Shown here piece by piece: positions 43,931 through 55,739 of a DNA stretch of 64,000 bases. The notes beneath the pieces are model-generated. The model searched no databases, had not been told where the DNA came from, and worked only from the letters and a program-made list of their open reading frames with translations. Location of the stretch: positions 37,360,777 through 37,424,776 of the forward strand of contig NC_064764.1 of the NCBI RefSeq assembly GCF_011397635.1, in the 5' to 3' direction. This DNA is from Epinephelus fuscoguttatus (lineage: Eukaryota; Chordata; Actinopteri; Perciformes; Serranidae). The translations under genes were made by a program, and so were the position numbers. Each line of letters starts with the position of its first letter. Positions within the stretch are counted from its first letter, which is position 1.

Positions 43931-45284
43931 AAATCATTTTCTTTGGTTTCTGTCTTTTTCACCCAAAGACAGCCCCTAGAGTACAGCATGCACTCCCAGT
44001 TTAAGGGTCAGTGGGCTCCGTTATGTATTTTTGCCTGCACCTTACTACAAATTTTTCCTCAAACTACTGGCTTTTTGACGGTTATTATGTAATGTGACCT
44101 ATTTTGCTTGATATTTAGAGTACAAAACAATGTCAGTATCATCAGAAAGCTGGGATTCACTTCTAACTGTATAAAACTCATTGCTGTTTGCAGCTTTTCT
44201 GCTGCTGTTATATGGATACAGAATTCTGCCTCTTAATTTCTAGTCCTAGTACGCTGCTTTGTCAATCAGCTCTTCATTGTCCAGTAAAATTGTAACGAGT
44301 CAATATGATTTGTCTACATATTCTGCTGACAATGTGTACTGAATGTTTTTATCCATACTGTTCTGAATACAAATTCCATTCACCATCACCACATCTGGAA
44401 CCCTTCAAAGAGAGACAGCTAAAGCAAGCTTGACGCACCCAACATCGTTTCTAAAATGCACTGAGAGTGCAGGAGCTGCTGATGGCTCAGCAGGTACTGA
44501 ACAAAGTAAAGTGGAAATCCCTGCAAATGTTGCCAAGACTGTACCAATACCAGGCTTATTATGAACCCATAACAATTTAGAAAAAAAAAAAACAATATCA
44601 ACCTTATTTTTCCTATACCTGAATTTCATGTGTTGACATCAAGAGTGTAATTTCCTGATTATTCATGGCTTAGTATAACATATCATTCTTATTTCTTTCT
44701 TCTTCAAAATTATGTCTGACAGTTGTGTAAACATATGACAATGCTTAAAAAGTTTATCTCCTCCAAAACCATCACATTTAAAGATGCTTGATGTTTAAAA
44801 GTCATGTTAACTGTGATAGAAGTTCAGTGTAGCCGAACATGATTTTAATCAGAAACACTGGTGACATGACCCCAAAATCTCAGTGGAAGTTCTGGCCCTG
44901 TGACGGATTTGTTAAACAATTCATTTGTAACACCACTTTTTTGATATTCGCTGAATTGCACACAAAAACACATGATAAAGAAAAAAACAAAGACGGACTT
45001 AACCGTTTTTGCAAGTGAACCTTTTGTTTGTATGTGGGTGTGATACTGAAACAATTATTTTAGAGCAACAAATTCAGAATGAAACTTGTGATTACTCAAC
45101 AGAATGAAAATACAATGTTAAAATTTCATTGATCAGTCATTACATTTTCAGGGCTGATGTTATGCTTTACTGTGTATAAGTCATACTAACAAATTCTTAC
45201 ATTAAACAAAACCAAATGATCACAGGGAGTCACTTATCCTTAGCATGATTGTAGAAAAATAAGACAATAATCAATATTTATGCA
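43931..45284. repeat. Shared OR 3' flank, unit D
   Basis: Very similar to 52670-54019 of unit E and, from 44545, to the flanks of copies A and C. Contains no gene. The stretch at 44390-44500 (CCCTTCAAAGAGAGACAG) is present only in units D and E. Confidence 0.75.
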
Positions 45285-46211
45285 TTACTTCATTTTGGCT
45301 TGACAGAACAACCTCTTAAGATGTTTGGAAATTTCTTTCATCTTTAATCCATACATGATTGGATTAAATAGAGGATGATACAAAACAATTTGTAAAGTCA
45401 TTATTAAATGCACAATTTCTGGAAAAACAGGTTCCAGTCCAACTATAATGACATCATACACACACAAACAGGAAAAGTTTACCAAAACGATCAAGTGCGG
45501 TAAACAAGTCTGTGCAGCCTTTTTTCTGACTTCTCTACCATTTTGATAAGTTATTACAAATATCCTAGTGTATGTAAAAAGTATGAAAAGCACAGGAACA
45601 AGTGCAAGATTAACTAGCATAATCATATCTCGTACAAGGCGTGCTCTTGAGATCACACACTGAAGTTTATAAACTGTATTGTTACAAAAAAACCCTTTTA
45701 AAATTAAGTTACAAAGTTTTTTATTAGCACTCACACCAGTTGGCACTGCCATCTCGCAAGCAGGCAGAACCCAAGCTAAAACCAGGAAAATACTGACAGT
45801 TGTTTTGGTCATGATAGTTGGATATTTCAGAGGTTTACATATTGAAACATACCTGTCATAAGCCATGACTGCCAACAGTAAGAACTCTGAAGCAGCTAAA
45901 GAGTAAAACACCTGAAACTGAAAGAGACACGCAGAATATGATATGATCTGTTTTTCAGATAAAAAGACAATCAAAAGCTTTGGGTAGACAGCAGTGCTGA
46001 GAAGGACAGAGTTCAGTAACAAAGCTGCAATGAATATGTACATAGGCTCATGAAGGTTTTTGTGAACCCAGATAAGGTACACAATAGTGGAATTACTGCA
46101 TATTATTAGAATATATACTATGAACATAATCACAAAATACACATATCTGTATTTGTCCACTTCGACATGCCCACCAAGAGTTATATATGTTACGTTGAAT
46201 TCATCATCCAT
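45285..46211 (-). CDS. Odorant receptor, array copy D
   Basis: 308 residues, intact. Same motifs as copy A (NVT 6-8, MAYDRYVSIC 116-125, KAAQTCLPH 231-239, NPIMYG 283-288). Private changes sit in or near the transmembrane core: LLIVFLSEK (Asp82 to Val, in an otherwise invariant IDFLSEK), SLAASEF in TM3, PACEMAVPTGVS at the TM4/ECL2 edge and KGFFCN in ECL2. Compared with copy E I count about 19 amino-acid differences, more than the flanks would predict. Start at 46211; predicted 93-nt 5'UTR intron 46228-46320. Confidence 0.95.
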   Translation of the reverse strand: MDDEFNVTYITLGGHVEVDKYRYVYFVIMFIVYILIICSNSTIVYLIWVHKNLHEPMYIFIAALLLNSVLLSTAVYPKLLIVFLSEKQIISYSACLFQFQVFYSLAASEFLLLAVMAYDRYVSICKPLKYPTIMTKTTVSIFLVLAWVLPACEMAVPTGVSANKKLCNLILKGFFCNNTVYKLQCVISRARLVRDMIMLVNLALVPVLFILFTYTRIFVITYQNGREVRKKAAQTCLPHLIVLVNFSCLCVYDVIIVGLEPVFPEIVHLIMTLQIVLYHPLFNPIMYGLKMKEISKHLKRLFCQAKMK

Positions 46212-46320
46212 TAAGGTCGTTAAAAAACTGAACAGACAGATTATACACAAGAAAATAACTGTGAAAATAGCCGTTACTGAATAAAGATGTAACCTGTACT
46301 GAAGAGTCTTTTACATTTAC

Positions 46321-46490
46321 CTGACCTGAAAACACACTCAGAGAATATTCATCTACAGAACTCACAGAGTGAAGTGTTTGGGTCTGTGGAATGTTCATTT
46401 TTAACAGATTGTTTAACCCTCCATAGATCTCATGGAAACTCTTCACCAAGAACACTTGTAAACAACTTCATCAAACTCTGGAGGCCTGAA
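46321..46490 (-). promoter_or_regulatory. Conserved OR upstream block, candidate 5'UTR exon (copy D)
   Basis: Minus strand donor GGTCAG|GTAAAT at 46321/46320; acceptor AG at 46228-46229, 16 bases before the ATG. Nearly identical to the block of copy E. Confidence 0.5.
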
Positions 46491-47146
46491 CTCTAGAGGA
46501 AATAGACCCAGAGGTGGAAGACGAAATTGCAAAGCCTCTGTTTAGTTAGTCAAATGTTTGGTGGAGGACATTTTATGTGCTTCAGCATACCCAAAGCTGG
46601 GAAGAGGACATTGACCTCAGCAGGGGTTACAACAACAGTGCAGAAAATTAAAGTCACCAAATGGTGAAATGGTGTTGTAAAAGTGTATGAGAGGGGAATC
46701 TTAAAATGCAATTATTTCTTTTATTTATTTATTTATTTTCTAATTTAATTTATTTTCTAAATGCTTCAAAATCAGGAGCTCTACATTTGTGTAAATAATA
46801 TTTTGTCGGCAGAATAAACTTGTTTTGCAATATATTCAACATGTCAGTATTTGTGGACATGTTCCCAGTCTCAGACACCTCATCCAAGTCATGTGATCGG
46901 CTACCTCATTACACAAACAACTATTACTAGGACTATAAACAAAAAACCCCAATTGAATTATCATGTAACAATTTGGCCACAGTTTATTAATAATTGCTCT
47001 GCCTCTGGCAGTTCCATGAGATGTGCTCTGGGCTCTGCCACACCCTGACCACTTTCAGAAAGATGATGGAGAGGGAGCTAACCCAGACCAAAAAGCTGCA
47101 CTTGAGCACAGTGGGAAGACCACAGCCGATGGCCTACCAGCACATA

Positions 47147-48770
47147 CAGTACAGGCCAAAAGTTTGGACACACCTTCTCATTCAATGCGTTTTGTTTATT
47201 TTCATGACTATTTACATTGTAGATTCTCACTGAAGGCATCAAAACTATGAATGAACACATGTGGAGTTATGTACTTAACAAAAAAGGTGAAATAACTGAA
47301 AACATGTTTTATATTCTAGTTTCTTCAAAATAGCCACCCTTTGCTCTGATTACTGCTTTGCACACTCTTGGCATTCTCTCCATGAGCTTCAAGAGGTAGT
47401 CACCTGAAATGGTTTTCCAACAGTCTTGAAGGAGTTCCCAGAGGTGTTTAGCACTTGTTGGCCCCTTTGCCTTCACTCTGCGGTCCAGCTCACCCCAAAC
47501 CATCTCGATTGGGTTCAGGTCCGGTGACTGTGGAGGCCAGGTCATCTGCCGCAGCACTCCATCACTCTCCTTCTTGGTCAAATATCCCTTACACAGCCTG
47601 GAGGTGTGTTTGGGGTCATTGTCCTGTTGAAAAATAAATGATCGTCCAACTAAACGCAAACCGGATGGGATGGCATGTCGCTGCAGGATGCTGTGGTAGC
47701 CATGCTGGTTCAGTGTGCCTTCAATTTTGAATAAATCCCCAACAGTGTCACCAGCAAAACACCCCACACCATCACACCTCCTCCTCCATGCTTCACAGTG
47801 GGAACCAGGCATGTGGAATCCATCCGTTCACCTTTTCTTCTCACAAAGACACGGCGGTTGGAACCAAAGATCTCAAATTTGGACTCATCAGACCAAAGCA
47901 CAGATTTCCACTGGTCTAATGTCCATTCCTTGTGTTTCTTGGCCCAAACAAATCTCTTCTGCTTGTTGCCTCTCCTTAGCAGTGGTTTCCTAGCAGTTAT
48001 TTGACCATGAAGGCCTGATTCGCGCAGTCTCCTCTTAACAGTTGTTCTAGAGATGGGTCTGCTGCTAGAACTCTGTGTGGCATTCATCTGGTCTCTGATC
48101 TGAGCTGCTGTTAACTTGCGATTTCTGAGGCTGGTGACTCGGATGAACTTATCCTCAGAAGCAGAGGTGACTCTTGGTCTTCCTTTCCTGGGTCGGTCCT
48201 CATGTGTGCCAGTTTCGTTGTAGCGCTTGATGGTTTTTGCGACTCCACTTGGGGACACATTTAAAGTTTTTGCAATTTTCCGGACTGACTGACCTTCATT
48301 TCTTAAAGTAATGACGGCCACTCGTTTTTCTTTAGTTAGATGATTGATTCTTGCCATAATATGAATTTTAACAGTTGTCCAATAGGGCTGTCGGCTGTGT
48401 ATTAACCTGACTTCTGCACAACACAACTGATGGTCCCAACCCCATTGATAAAGCAAGAAATTCCACTAATTAACCCTGATAAGGCACACCCGTGAAGTGG
48501 AAACCATTTCAGGTGACTACCTCTTGAAGCTCATGGAGAGAATGCCAAGAGTGTGCAAAGCAGTAATCAGAGCAAAGGGTGGCTATTTTGAAGAAACTAG
48601 AATATAAAACATGTTTTCAGTTATTTCACCTTTTTTTGTTAAGTACATAACTCCACATGTGTTCATTCATAGTTTTGATGCCTTCAGTGAGAATCTACAA
48701 TGTAAATAGTCATGAAAATAAAGAAAACGCATTAAATGAGAAGGTGTGTCCAAACTTTTGGCCTGCACTG
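47147..48770 (-). mobile_element. Tc1-type DNA transposon, nearly complete
   Basis: 1624 bp, ends CAGTACAGGCCAAAAG and CTTTTGGCCTGCACTG, flanked by TA (47145-47146, 48771-48772); the empty paralogous site is CACATACGTTATGC at 21239. Terminal inverted repeats extend about 270 bp and reach into the 3' end of the transposase. One frame break in the transposase, so nonautonomous now. Confidence 0.93.
47309..48357 (-). pseudogene. Tc1 transposase, one frameshift
   Basis: DDE transposase that would cut and paste the element at TA sites. Start MARINHLTKEKR at 48357; two helix-turn-helix parts (QSVRKIAKTLNVSPSGVAKT, then TTVKRRLRESGL) with a GRPR-type hinge (RKGRPRVTS); catalytic Asp in WSDESKFEIF; second Asp in QQDNDPKHTS; Glu in SPDLNPIE, i.e. 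the DD34E layout. The frame changes at about 47755: MVWG is followed by VLLVTL in one frame and CFAGDTVGDLF in the other, consistent with loss of one base. The C-terminus MERMPRVCKAVIRAKGGYFE is normal. Confidence 0.93.
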
Positions 48771-50534
48771 TACGTTCTGCGCCTGCATGAGAGGAAATAA
48801 CTCCACAACAGCACAGGGCAGTATTTTGTGACCGCCGTCCCTGACACCAATTCAAGGCGCTGAATCAGCTGAAAAAAGTCAACAAGGGTCAACAGTGTGG
48901 GACACACTACAAAGACTGGGGTGATGCTCACTGCTGACCAACCATGAGCTTGATGCGTCAGAGTCTTAAGGATGATGAAGATCCACTCTGTATTCCAGGT
49001 AGTATTGTTTATGGCTTTCCTTGGAAAATGAAGCTTTCCTCTGAGGTCAAAGGAGTAACAGAGATACAGTTCACTTGCCTGCATAGTCAAACATTGGAGA
49101 GAGCCTTTGGCAAAGTCCCACCCACACCCAAATCACTTTTGCAAGTAAATTCATCTCTGCCTGTTGTTTTATTCACAATTTAAGGAACTGCCTAACAAAT
49201 ATTTTGGTAAGGAGGAAGCTGCACATGGATAGGATTGCCAGGATGGATAAGATGATGATGGCACAGCACAGTATAATCATAATGGCTGATCGGGATGCTG
49301 GAGAAAGAAGGCCCAGACAACAAAAATAGAGAAGTCACCACAAAGCAGGGTGTGTGAGAGGTCTGGAGTAGAAATCCAAAGGGAATCAGAGAAGATGGGG
49401 CCTGGATGATGGAGATCAGCAGGGCAGAAAAGCTTGGGTAGGTGTCCTGGGGACTGGACACCAGCATAGCAGTAGACCTTAGGGAAACGGCCTGGGGACT
49501 GGCCAGTGGCAGAGATCATGCTGACTAGAAGGTAGAGCAGATGATGATTAGGAGGACAACCACAAGACAGGGCCAATGGATGGAGTTGCTCAGGATGGAG
49601 CACAGAAGCCAGGGTACATCCTCCATTTGTCAGGATCATGAGGAGGAGTTTGATTGGTCAGAAGATGAGCAAGGCACTATACGAGTACAAGTCCATTTAC
49701 CATTCAATCTATTTAACTCAAACCACTTCACCTAAAGGTGAAACCTCTTGGTTTGCATCGCGCCTTGGCCTCCTCTGCCAAACCTTTGGGCTCCCGCCAG
49801 ACCACTACACTGTCCATTCACTGTGCATAGGAGCAGCAACAACCGCTGCATGTATAGCTCCTGTCTCAACAATCAAGGCTATGGGCCGAGGGACATCACA
49901 AGCCTATGAGAGTGACTATCGGCCTGAGACTTAAGCCATCCTACATGCTCAAAAAGCCATAAGTGCTCTTAAAAATTGCTGGCTGACAGAATAAATGTAT
50001 AACATATCTGCTGGGTTCTCTTCATTGTTAATTGTATGTTTATAATTTAGCACTGTTTAGATTGAATTAGCCTCATTGCAATTACCTAATCTAATTTGGC
50101 TCTCAGTTAAACTGCTCCTCTGCTGACTCTTCCATATAAGACTCCGGAAGGCCAGAGAGGCTTTCCTCGCATGTGGGTTGAGGGCAGAGGGGTGTGCTCT
50201 CTCTGCCTTCGGCTTTCCACGTCGGTGCATGGAAGGCGGAGCCATACTGCCAAGTATCAAATTGCAATGGAAATAAGATTTTCTTTGACTAAAGTGGTCC
50301 GAACTGAAATAAAACTCTTAACACCAAATTCAGACAATACAATATTGAAGCTTGTAAAGACATGATGAAAAGCTTGAAAACACTTGTCAGTTGCACTCAG
50401 GTCCTACTCAGTACCAATCTCCCTCATTGTCTCCCTGAAATTATGGGCTCTATTTTCCTGGTGCAGCGCAGGGTGGCGCAGAGTGGCGAACCTGCACACG
50501 GCACCTTTGTGGTTCTTAACAGTGGGGGCCCTGC

Positions 50535-51720
50535 TCAACATCCATGGCAGGAAGGCAGCTGGTGCGGACAGGGTCCCAGGACGTGCCCTAAAGGCATGTG
50601 CACACCAACTTGCAGCTGTCTTCACCAACATATTTAATAGGTCACTGAAGGAGGCCACAGTTCCCACCTGCTTGAAGGCCGCGACCATTATCCCCATCCT
50701 GAAGCGCTCAGCAGTTACAAACTTGAGTGATTATCGGCCTGTTGCACTAACACCGATAATCATGAAATGCTTTGAGAGACTGGTAATGCACTGCATCAAG
50801 GCCTCTGTCCCTGCTGACCTCGACCAGTATCAGTTTGCCTATAAAGCCAACAGGTGAAATGAGGACACCATCTCACTCCTGCTCCACACTGCACTGACAC
50901 ACCTGGAGAACCCCGACACCTGCGTGAGAATTCTGTTTGTTGACTTCAGCTTGGCATTTAACACTGTCAACCCCGGGCAAGCTGGTCAACAAACTGCTGT
51001 CACTGGGCCTGGACCATCACCTCTGCAGCTGGATTAAGGACTTCCTCTCCAACAGACCACAGCACGTGAGACTTAGAGATCTCATCTCCTCTAAAACCAT
51101 CCTCAACACCAGCATCCCCCAAGGCTGTGTTCTCAGTCCACTCCTATACTCACTATTCACACACGACTGCACTCCCATCCATAACACAAACTACACATAC
51201 AAGTTCGCAGATGACACAGCTGTGGTGGGGTTCATAACCAACAATGATGAGACAGCCTACAGAGAGGAGATCCAGGCCGTCACATCCTAGTGTCAGAACA
51301 ATAACTTGCTTCTCAGCGTGAACAATACAAAGGAGCTCGCACTGACTTCAGGAGACACAAGGACACAACACATGCCAGTCTGGTGATCACTGGAGAAAAA
51401 AAACTGGGTTTCCACAGAAACTCTTCACCAAATTCTACCACTGCACCATAGCAAGTGTCCTGAGCTATGGATGCACAGTGTGGTTCTCCAACTGCACCTC
51501 AGAGGAGTGGAAGGACTTGCAGTTGATAATCAAAACTGCACTGAGGGTCATTGGTGCCCCTCTTCCATCCTTGGAATACATCAACTCTGCCCGGCTGAGA
51601 AACAGAGCTGAAAAGATCAGGTCTGACTGCACACACCCCGGACAATGTCTTTTTTACACAATCCCCTCTGGCAGGCTCAGGGTCATGAGGGCACAGACAG
51701 AAAGACTTAAAAACAGCTTC
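50535..51720 (+). mobile_element. LINE A, copy 3
   Basis: RT region preserved better at the 5' side than in the other copies: [76 protein letters not shown] (51203-51232). Endonuclease absent. 3' half RNRAEKIRSDC to ERLKNSFFP. At 51720 it is fused to the middle of LINE B. Upstream (50440-50510) lies a GGGCTCTATTTTCCTGGTGC segment that may be the end of a further MITE. Confidence 0.75.
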
Positions 51721-52640
51721 TTCCCTGCAGCTGCAGCTCGAGGCGGGGTGCCACCATCGAGGGGGATGTGGGCAGAGTGAACCGGTTGAACAACTTCTTC
51801 AACAGGTTTGATGACCCCATCCCACTCCCACCTCTGATCACCACGCCCCCCACGCCCTCTTCTGCTCTCTCCCTCCCCCTATGAGCAGACACCTGCACAA
51901 AGGAGACTCCCTCCCCACCTGCAATCACAGCAGCCCAGGTGTGCGGAGAGCTGAGGAGGCTTCACCCCAGCAAAGCAGCAGGTCCAGGAGTATCCCCTCG
52001 ACTGCTGAAGGCCTGTACGTCGTAGCTGGGAGATCCTCATCCGGCAGAGCTGAATGACTTCAGGCCGGTCACCCTGACATGATGTGATAAAGACCATGGA
52101 GCGGCTGCTGCTACCGCTGCAGTTCGCGTACCAGGAGAAAGTGGGAGTGGAGGATGCCATCGTCTACATGCTACACTGATCCCAGTCTGATACAACATCT
52201 GCAAAAAACTGTTGCTGATGTTCTATCAGACTGTTGTGGCGAGCGCCCTCTTCTATGCGGTGGTGTGCTGGGGAGGCAGCATCAAGAAGAGGGACCCCTC
52301 ACAACTGGACAAATTGGTGAGGAAAGCGGGCTCTGTTGTGGGCACAGAGCTGGACAGCCTGACATCTGTGGCAGAGTGACGGGCGCTGAGCAGAGTCCTG
52401 TCAATCATAGACAATCCACTGCATCCACTGCACAGTACCATCCACAGGCAGAGGAGCAGTTTCAGTGGCAGGCTGCTATCTGCTACTGAGGAAATCGTTC
52501 CTCCCATACATCATGCGGCTCTTCAACTCCACCCAGAGGAGATAACTGTGGGTGTCTAATTGTGTATGTATGCTAACTTCATTGGTCAAACAGACCACAC
52601 ATCAATATTCTGTCATCTTACTTCGCTGTTGTTAGGTATG
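51721..52640 (+). mobile_element. LINE B, copy 3
   Basis: Begins inside the pre-RT region (GCTGCAGCTCGAGGCGGGG), skips most of the RT, and ends with the C-terminal part and the GTGGGTGTCTAATTGT end, as in the other copies. The junction with LINE A at CTTCCC|TGCAGCTGCAG indicates a deletion between the two LINEs. Confidence 0.75.
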
Positions 52641-54019
52641 CTTTTTTCTGTTACCTTGCTGGCTAGGTGTTTTTCACCTAAAGACAGCCCCTTGAGTACA
52701 GCATGCACTCCCAGTTTAAGGGTCAGTGGGCTCCGTTATGTATTTTTGCCTGCACCTTATTACAAACTTTTCCTCAAACTACTGGCTTTTTGACGGTTAT
52801 TATGTAATGTGACCTATTTTGCTTGATATTTAGAGTACAAAACAATGTCAGTATCATCAGAAAGCTGAGATTCTCCTCTAACTATAAAATTCAATGTTGC
52901 ATTACCTTTTTTTTAAAAAAAAAAGTTTTTGAACAGCTTTTCTGCTGCTGTTATATGGATACAGAATTCTGCCTCTTAATTTCTCGTACGCTGCTTTGTC
53001 AATCAGCTCTTCATTGTCCAGTGAAATTGTAATGAGTCAATATGATTTGTCTACACATTCTGCTGACAATGTGTAGTGAATGGTTTTATCCATACTGTTC
53101 TGAATACCAATTCTATTCACAATCACCACATCTGGAACCCTTGAAAGAGAGACAGCTAAAGCAAGCTTGACGCACCCAACATCGTTTCTAAAATGCACTG
53201 AGAGTGCAGGAGCTGCTGATGGCTCAGCAGGTACTGAACAAAGTAAAGTGGAAATCACTGCAAATGTTGCCAAGACTGTACCAATACCAGGCTTATTATG
53301 AACCCATAACAATTTAGAAAAAAAAACCAATATCAACCTTATTTTTCCTATACCTGAATTTCATGTGTTGACATCAAGAGTGTAATTTCCTGATTATTCA
53401 TGGCTTAGTATAACATATCATTCTTATTTCTTTCTTCTTCAAAATTATGTCTGACAGTTGTGTAAACATATGACAATGCTTAAAAAGTTTATCTCCTCCA
53501 AAACCATCACATTTAAAGATGCTTGATGTTTAAAAGTCATGTTAACTGTGATAGAAGTTCAGTGTAGCCGAACATGATTTTAATCAGAAACACTGGTGAC
53601 ATGACCCCAAAATCTCAGTGGAAGTTCTGGCCCTGTGACGGATTTGTTAAACAATTCATTTGTAACACCACTTTTTTGATATTCTCTGAATTGCACACAA
53701 AAACACACGATAAAGAAAAAAACAAAGACGGACTTAACTGTTTTTGCAAGTGAACCTTTTGTTTGTATGTGGGTGTGATACTGAAACAATTATTTTAGAG
53801 CAACAAATTCAGAATGAAACTTGTGATTACTCAACAGAATGAAAATACAATGTTAAAATTTCATTGATCAGTCGTTACATTTTCAAGGCTGATGTTATGC
53901 TTTACTGTGTATAAGTCATACTAACAAATTCTTACATTAAACAAAACCAAATGATCATAGTGAGTCACTTATCCTTAGCATGGTTGCAGAAAAATAAGAC
54001 ACTAATCAATATTTATGCA
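52641..54019. repeat. Shared OR 3' flank, unit E
   Basis: Near-identical to unit D (43931-45284) close to the gene, less so at 52850-52940, where a short AT-rich stretch differs. No gene. Confidence 0.75.
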
Positions 54020-54946
54020 TTACTTCATTTTGGCTTGACAGAACAACCTCTTAAGGTGTTTGGAAATTTCTTTCATCTTTAATCCGTACATGATTGGATT
54101 AAATAGAGGATGATACAAAACAATTTGTAAAGTCATTATTAAATGCACAATTTCTGGAAAAACAGGTTCCAGTCCAACTATAATGACATCATACACACAC
54201 AAACAGGAAAAGCTTAACAAAACTATCAAGTGCGGTAAACAAGTCTGTGCAGCCTTTTTTCTGACTTCTCTACCATTCTGATAAGTTATTAGGAATATCC
54301 TAGTGTATGTAGAAAGTATGAAAAGCACAGGAACAAGTGCAAGATTAACCATTATAATCATATCTCGTACAAGGCGTGCTCTTGAGATCACACATTGAAG
54401 TTTATAAACTGTGTTGTTACAAAAAACTCCTTTTAAAATAAAGTTACAAAGTTTTTTATTAGCACTCAAACCAGCTGGCACTGCAACCTGGCAAGCAGGC
54501 AGAACCCAAGCTAAAACCAGGAAAATACTGACAGTTGTTTTGGTCATGATAGTTGGATATTTCAGAGGTTTACATATTGAAACATATCTGTCATAAGCCA
54601 TGACTGCCAACAGTAAGAACTCTGAGCCACCTAAAGAGTAAAACACCTGAAACTGAAAGAGACACGCAGAATATGATATGATCTGTTTTTCAGATAAAAA
54701 GTCAATCAAAAGCTTTGGGTAGACAGCAGTGCTGAGAAGGACAGAGTTCAGTAACAAAGCTGCAATGAATATGTACATAGGCTCATGAAGGTTTTTGTGA
54801 ACCCAGATAAGGTACACAATAGTGGAATTACTGCATATTATTAGAATATATACTATGAACATAATCACAAAATAAACATATTTGTATTTGTCCACTTCGA
54901 CATGCCCACCAAAAGTTATATATGTTATATTTAATTCATCATCCAT
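54020..54946 (-). CDS. Odorant receptor, array copy E
   Basis: 308 residues, intact. Motifs as in copy A: glycosylation site reads NIT (6-8), MAYDRYVSIC 116-125, ECL2 cysteines 167/176/185, KAAQTCLPH 231-239, NPIMYG 283-288. Private changes: YKYVY before TM1, LSTYTRIF at the end of TM5 and IVLLSFSCL in TM6. Start at 54946; predicted 93-nt 5'UTR intron 54963-55055. It is the last minus-strand array member; its downstream (higher-coordinate) neighbours are transposons. Confidence 0.95.
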   Translation of the reverse strand: MDDELNITYITFGGHVEVDKYKYVYFVIMFIVYILIICSNSTIVYLIWVHKNLHEPMYIFIAALLLNSVLLSTAVYPKLLIDFLSEKQIISYSACLFQFQVFYSLGGSEFLLLAVMAYDRYVSICKPLKYPTIMTKTTVSIFLVLAWVLPACQVAVPAGLSANKKLCNFILKGVFCNNTVYKLQCVISRARLVRDMIIMVNLALVPVLFILSTYTRIFLITYQNGREVRKKAAQTCLPHLIVLLSFSCLCVYDVIIVGLEPVFPEIVHLIMTLQIVLYHPLFNPIMYGLKMKEISKHLKRLFCQAKMK

Positions 54947-55055
54947 TAAGGTTGTTAAAAAACTGAACAGACAGATTATACACAAGGAAATAACTGTGAA
55001 AATAGCCGTTACTGAATAAACATGTAACCTGTACTGAAGTGTCTTTTACATTTAC

Positions 55056-55235
55056 CTGACCTGAAAACACACTTAGAGAATATTCATCTACGGAAGTCAC
55101 AGAGTGAAGTGTTTGGGTCTGTGGAATGTTCATTTTTAACAGATTGTTTAACCCTCCATAGATCTCATGAAAACTCTTCACCAAGAACACTTGTAAACAA
55201 CTTCATCAAACTCTGGAGGCCTGAACTCTAGAGGA
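55056..55235 (-). promoter_or_regulatory. Conserved OR upstream block, candidate 5'UTR exon (copy E)
   Basis: Minus strand donor GGTCAG|GTAAAT at 55056/55055; acceptor AG at 54963-54964. Confidence 0.5.
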
Positions 55236-55739
55236 AATAGACCCAGAGGTGGAAAACGAAATTGCAAAGCCTCTGCTTCATTAGTCAAATGTTTGGTGGA
55301 GGGCATTTTATGTGCTTCAGGAGACCCAAAGCTGGGAAGAGGACATTGACCTCAGCAGGGGTTACAACAACAGTGCAGAAAATTAAAGTCACCAAATGGT
55401 GGAATGGTATTGTAAAAGTATATGAGAGGGGATTATTTAAAATGCAAATTTCTTAAATTATTTTCTAAATTCCTCAAAAACAGGAGCTCTACATTTGTGT
55501 AAATAATATTTTGCCGGCAGAATAAACTTGTTTTGCAATTTATTCAGTATGTCAGTATTTGTGGACATGTTCCCAGTCTCAGACACCTCATCCAAGTCAT
55601 GTGATCGGCTACCTCAGTACACAAACAACTATTACTAGGACTATAAAAAAAAAATCCCAATTAAATTATTATGTAACAATTTGGCCACAGTTTATTAATA
55701 ATTGCTCTATTATTCAATCATATTATTGTATTGTGCTTT

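Larger units (their letters stand above)
46990..50360 (+). mobile_element. Compound repeat block, copy in unit D (with Tc1 inside)
   Basis: Paralogue of 20946-23125. Interrupted by Tc1 (47147-48770). After it the Harbinger remnant lies at about 49030-49160 and the broken tyrosine-recombinase fossil at about 49740-49935; the TTAA occupied in unit C is empty here. Compared with unit B, a segment between 48835 and 48840 is missing (GTGACCGCCGTCCCTGACAC joins two distant parts). Confidence 0.55.
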
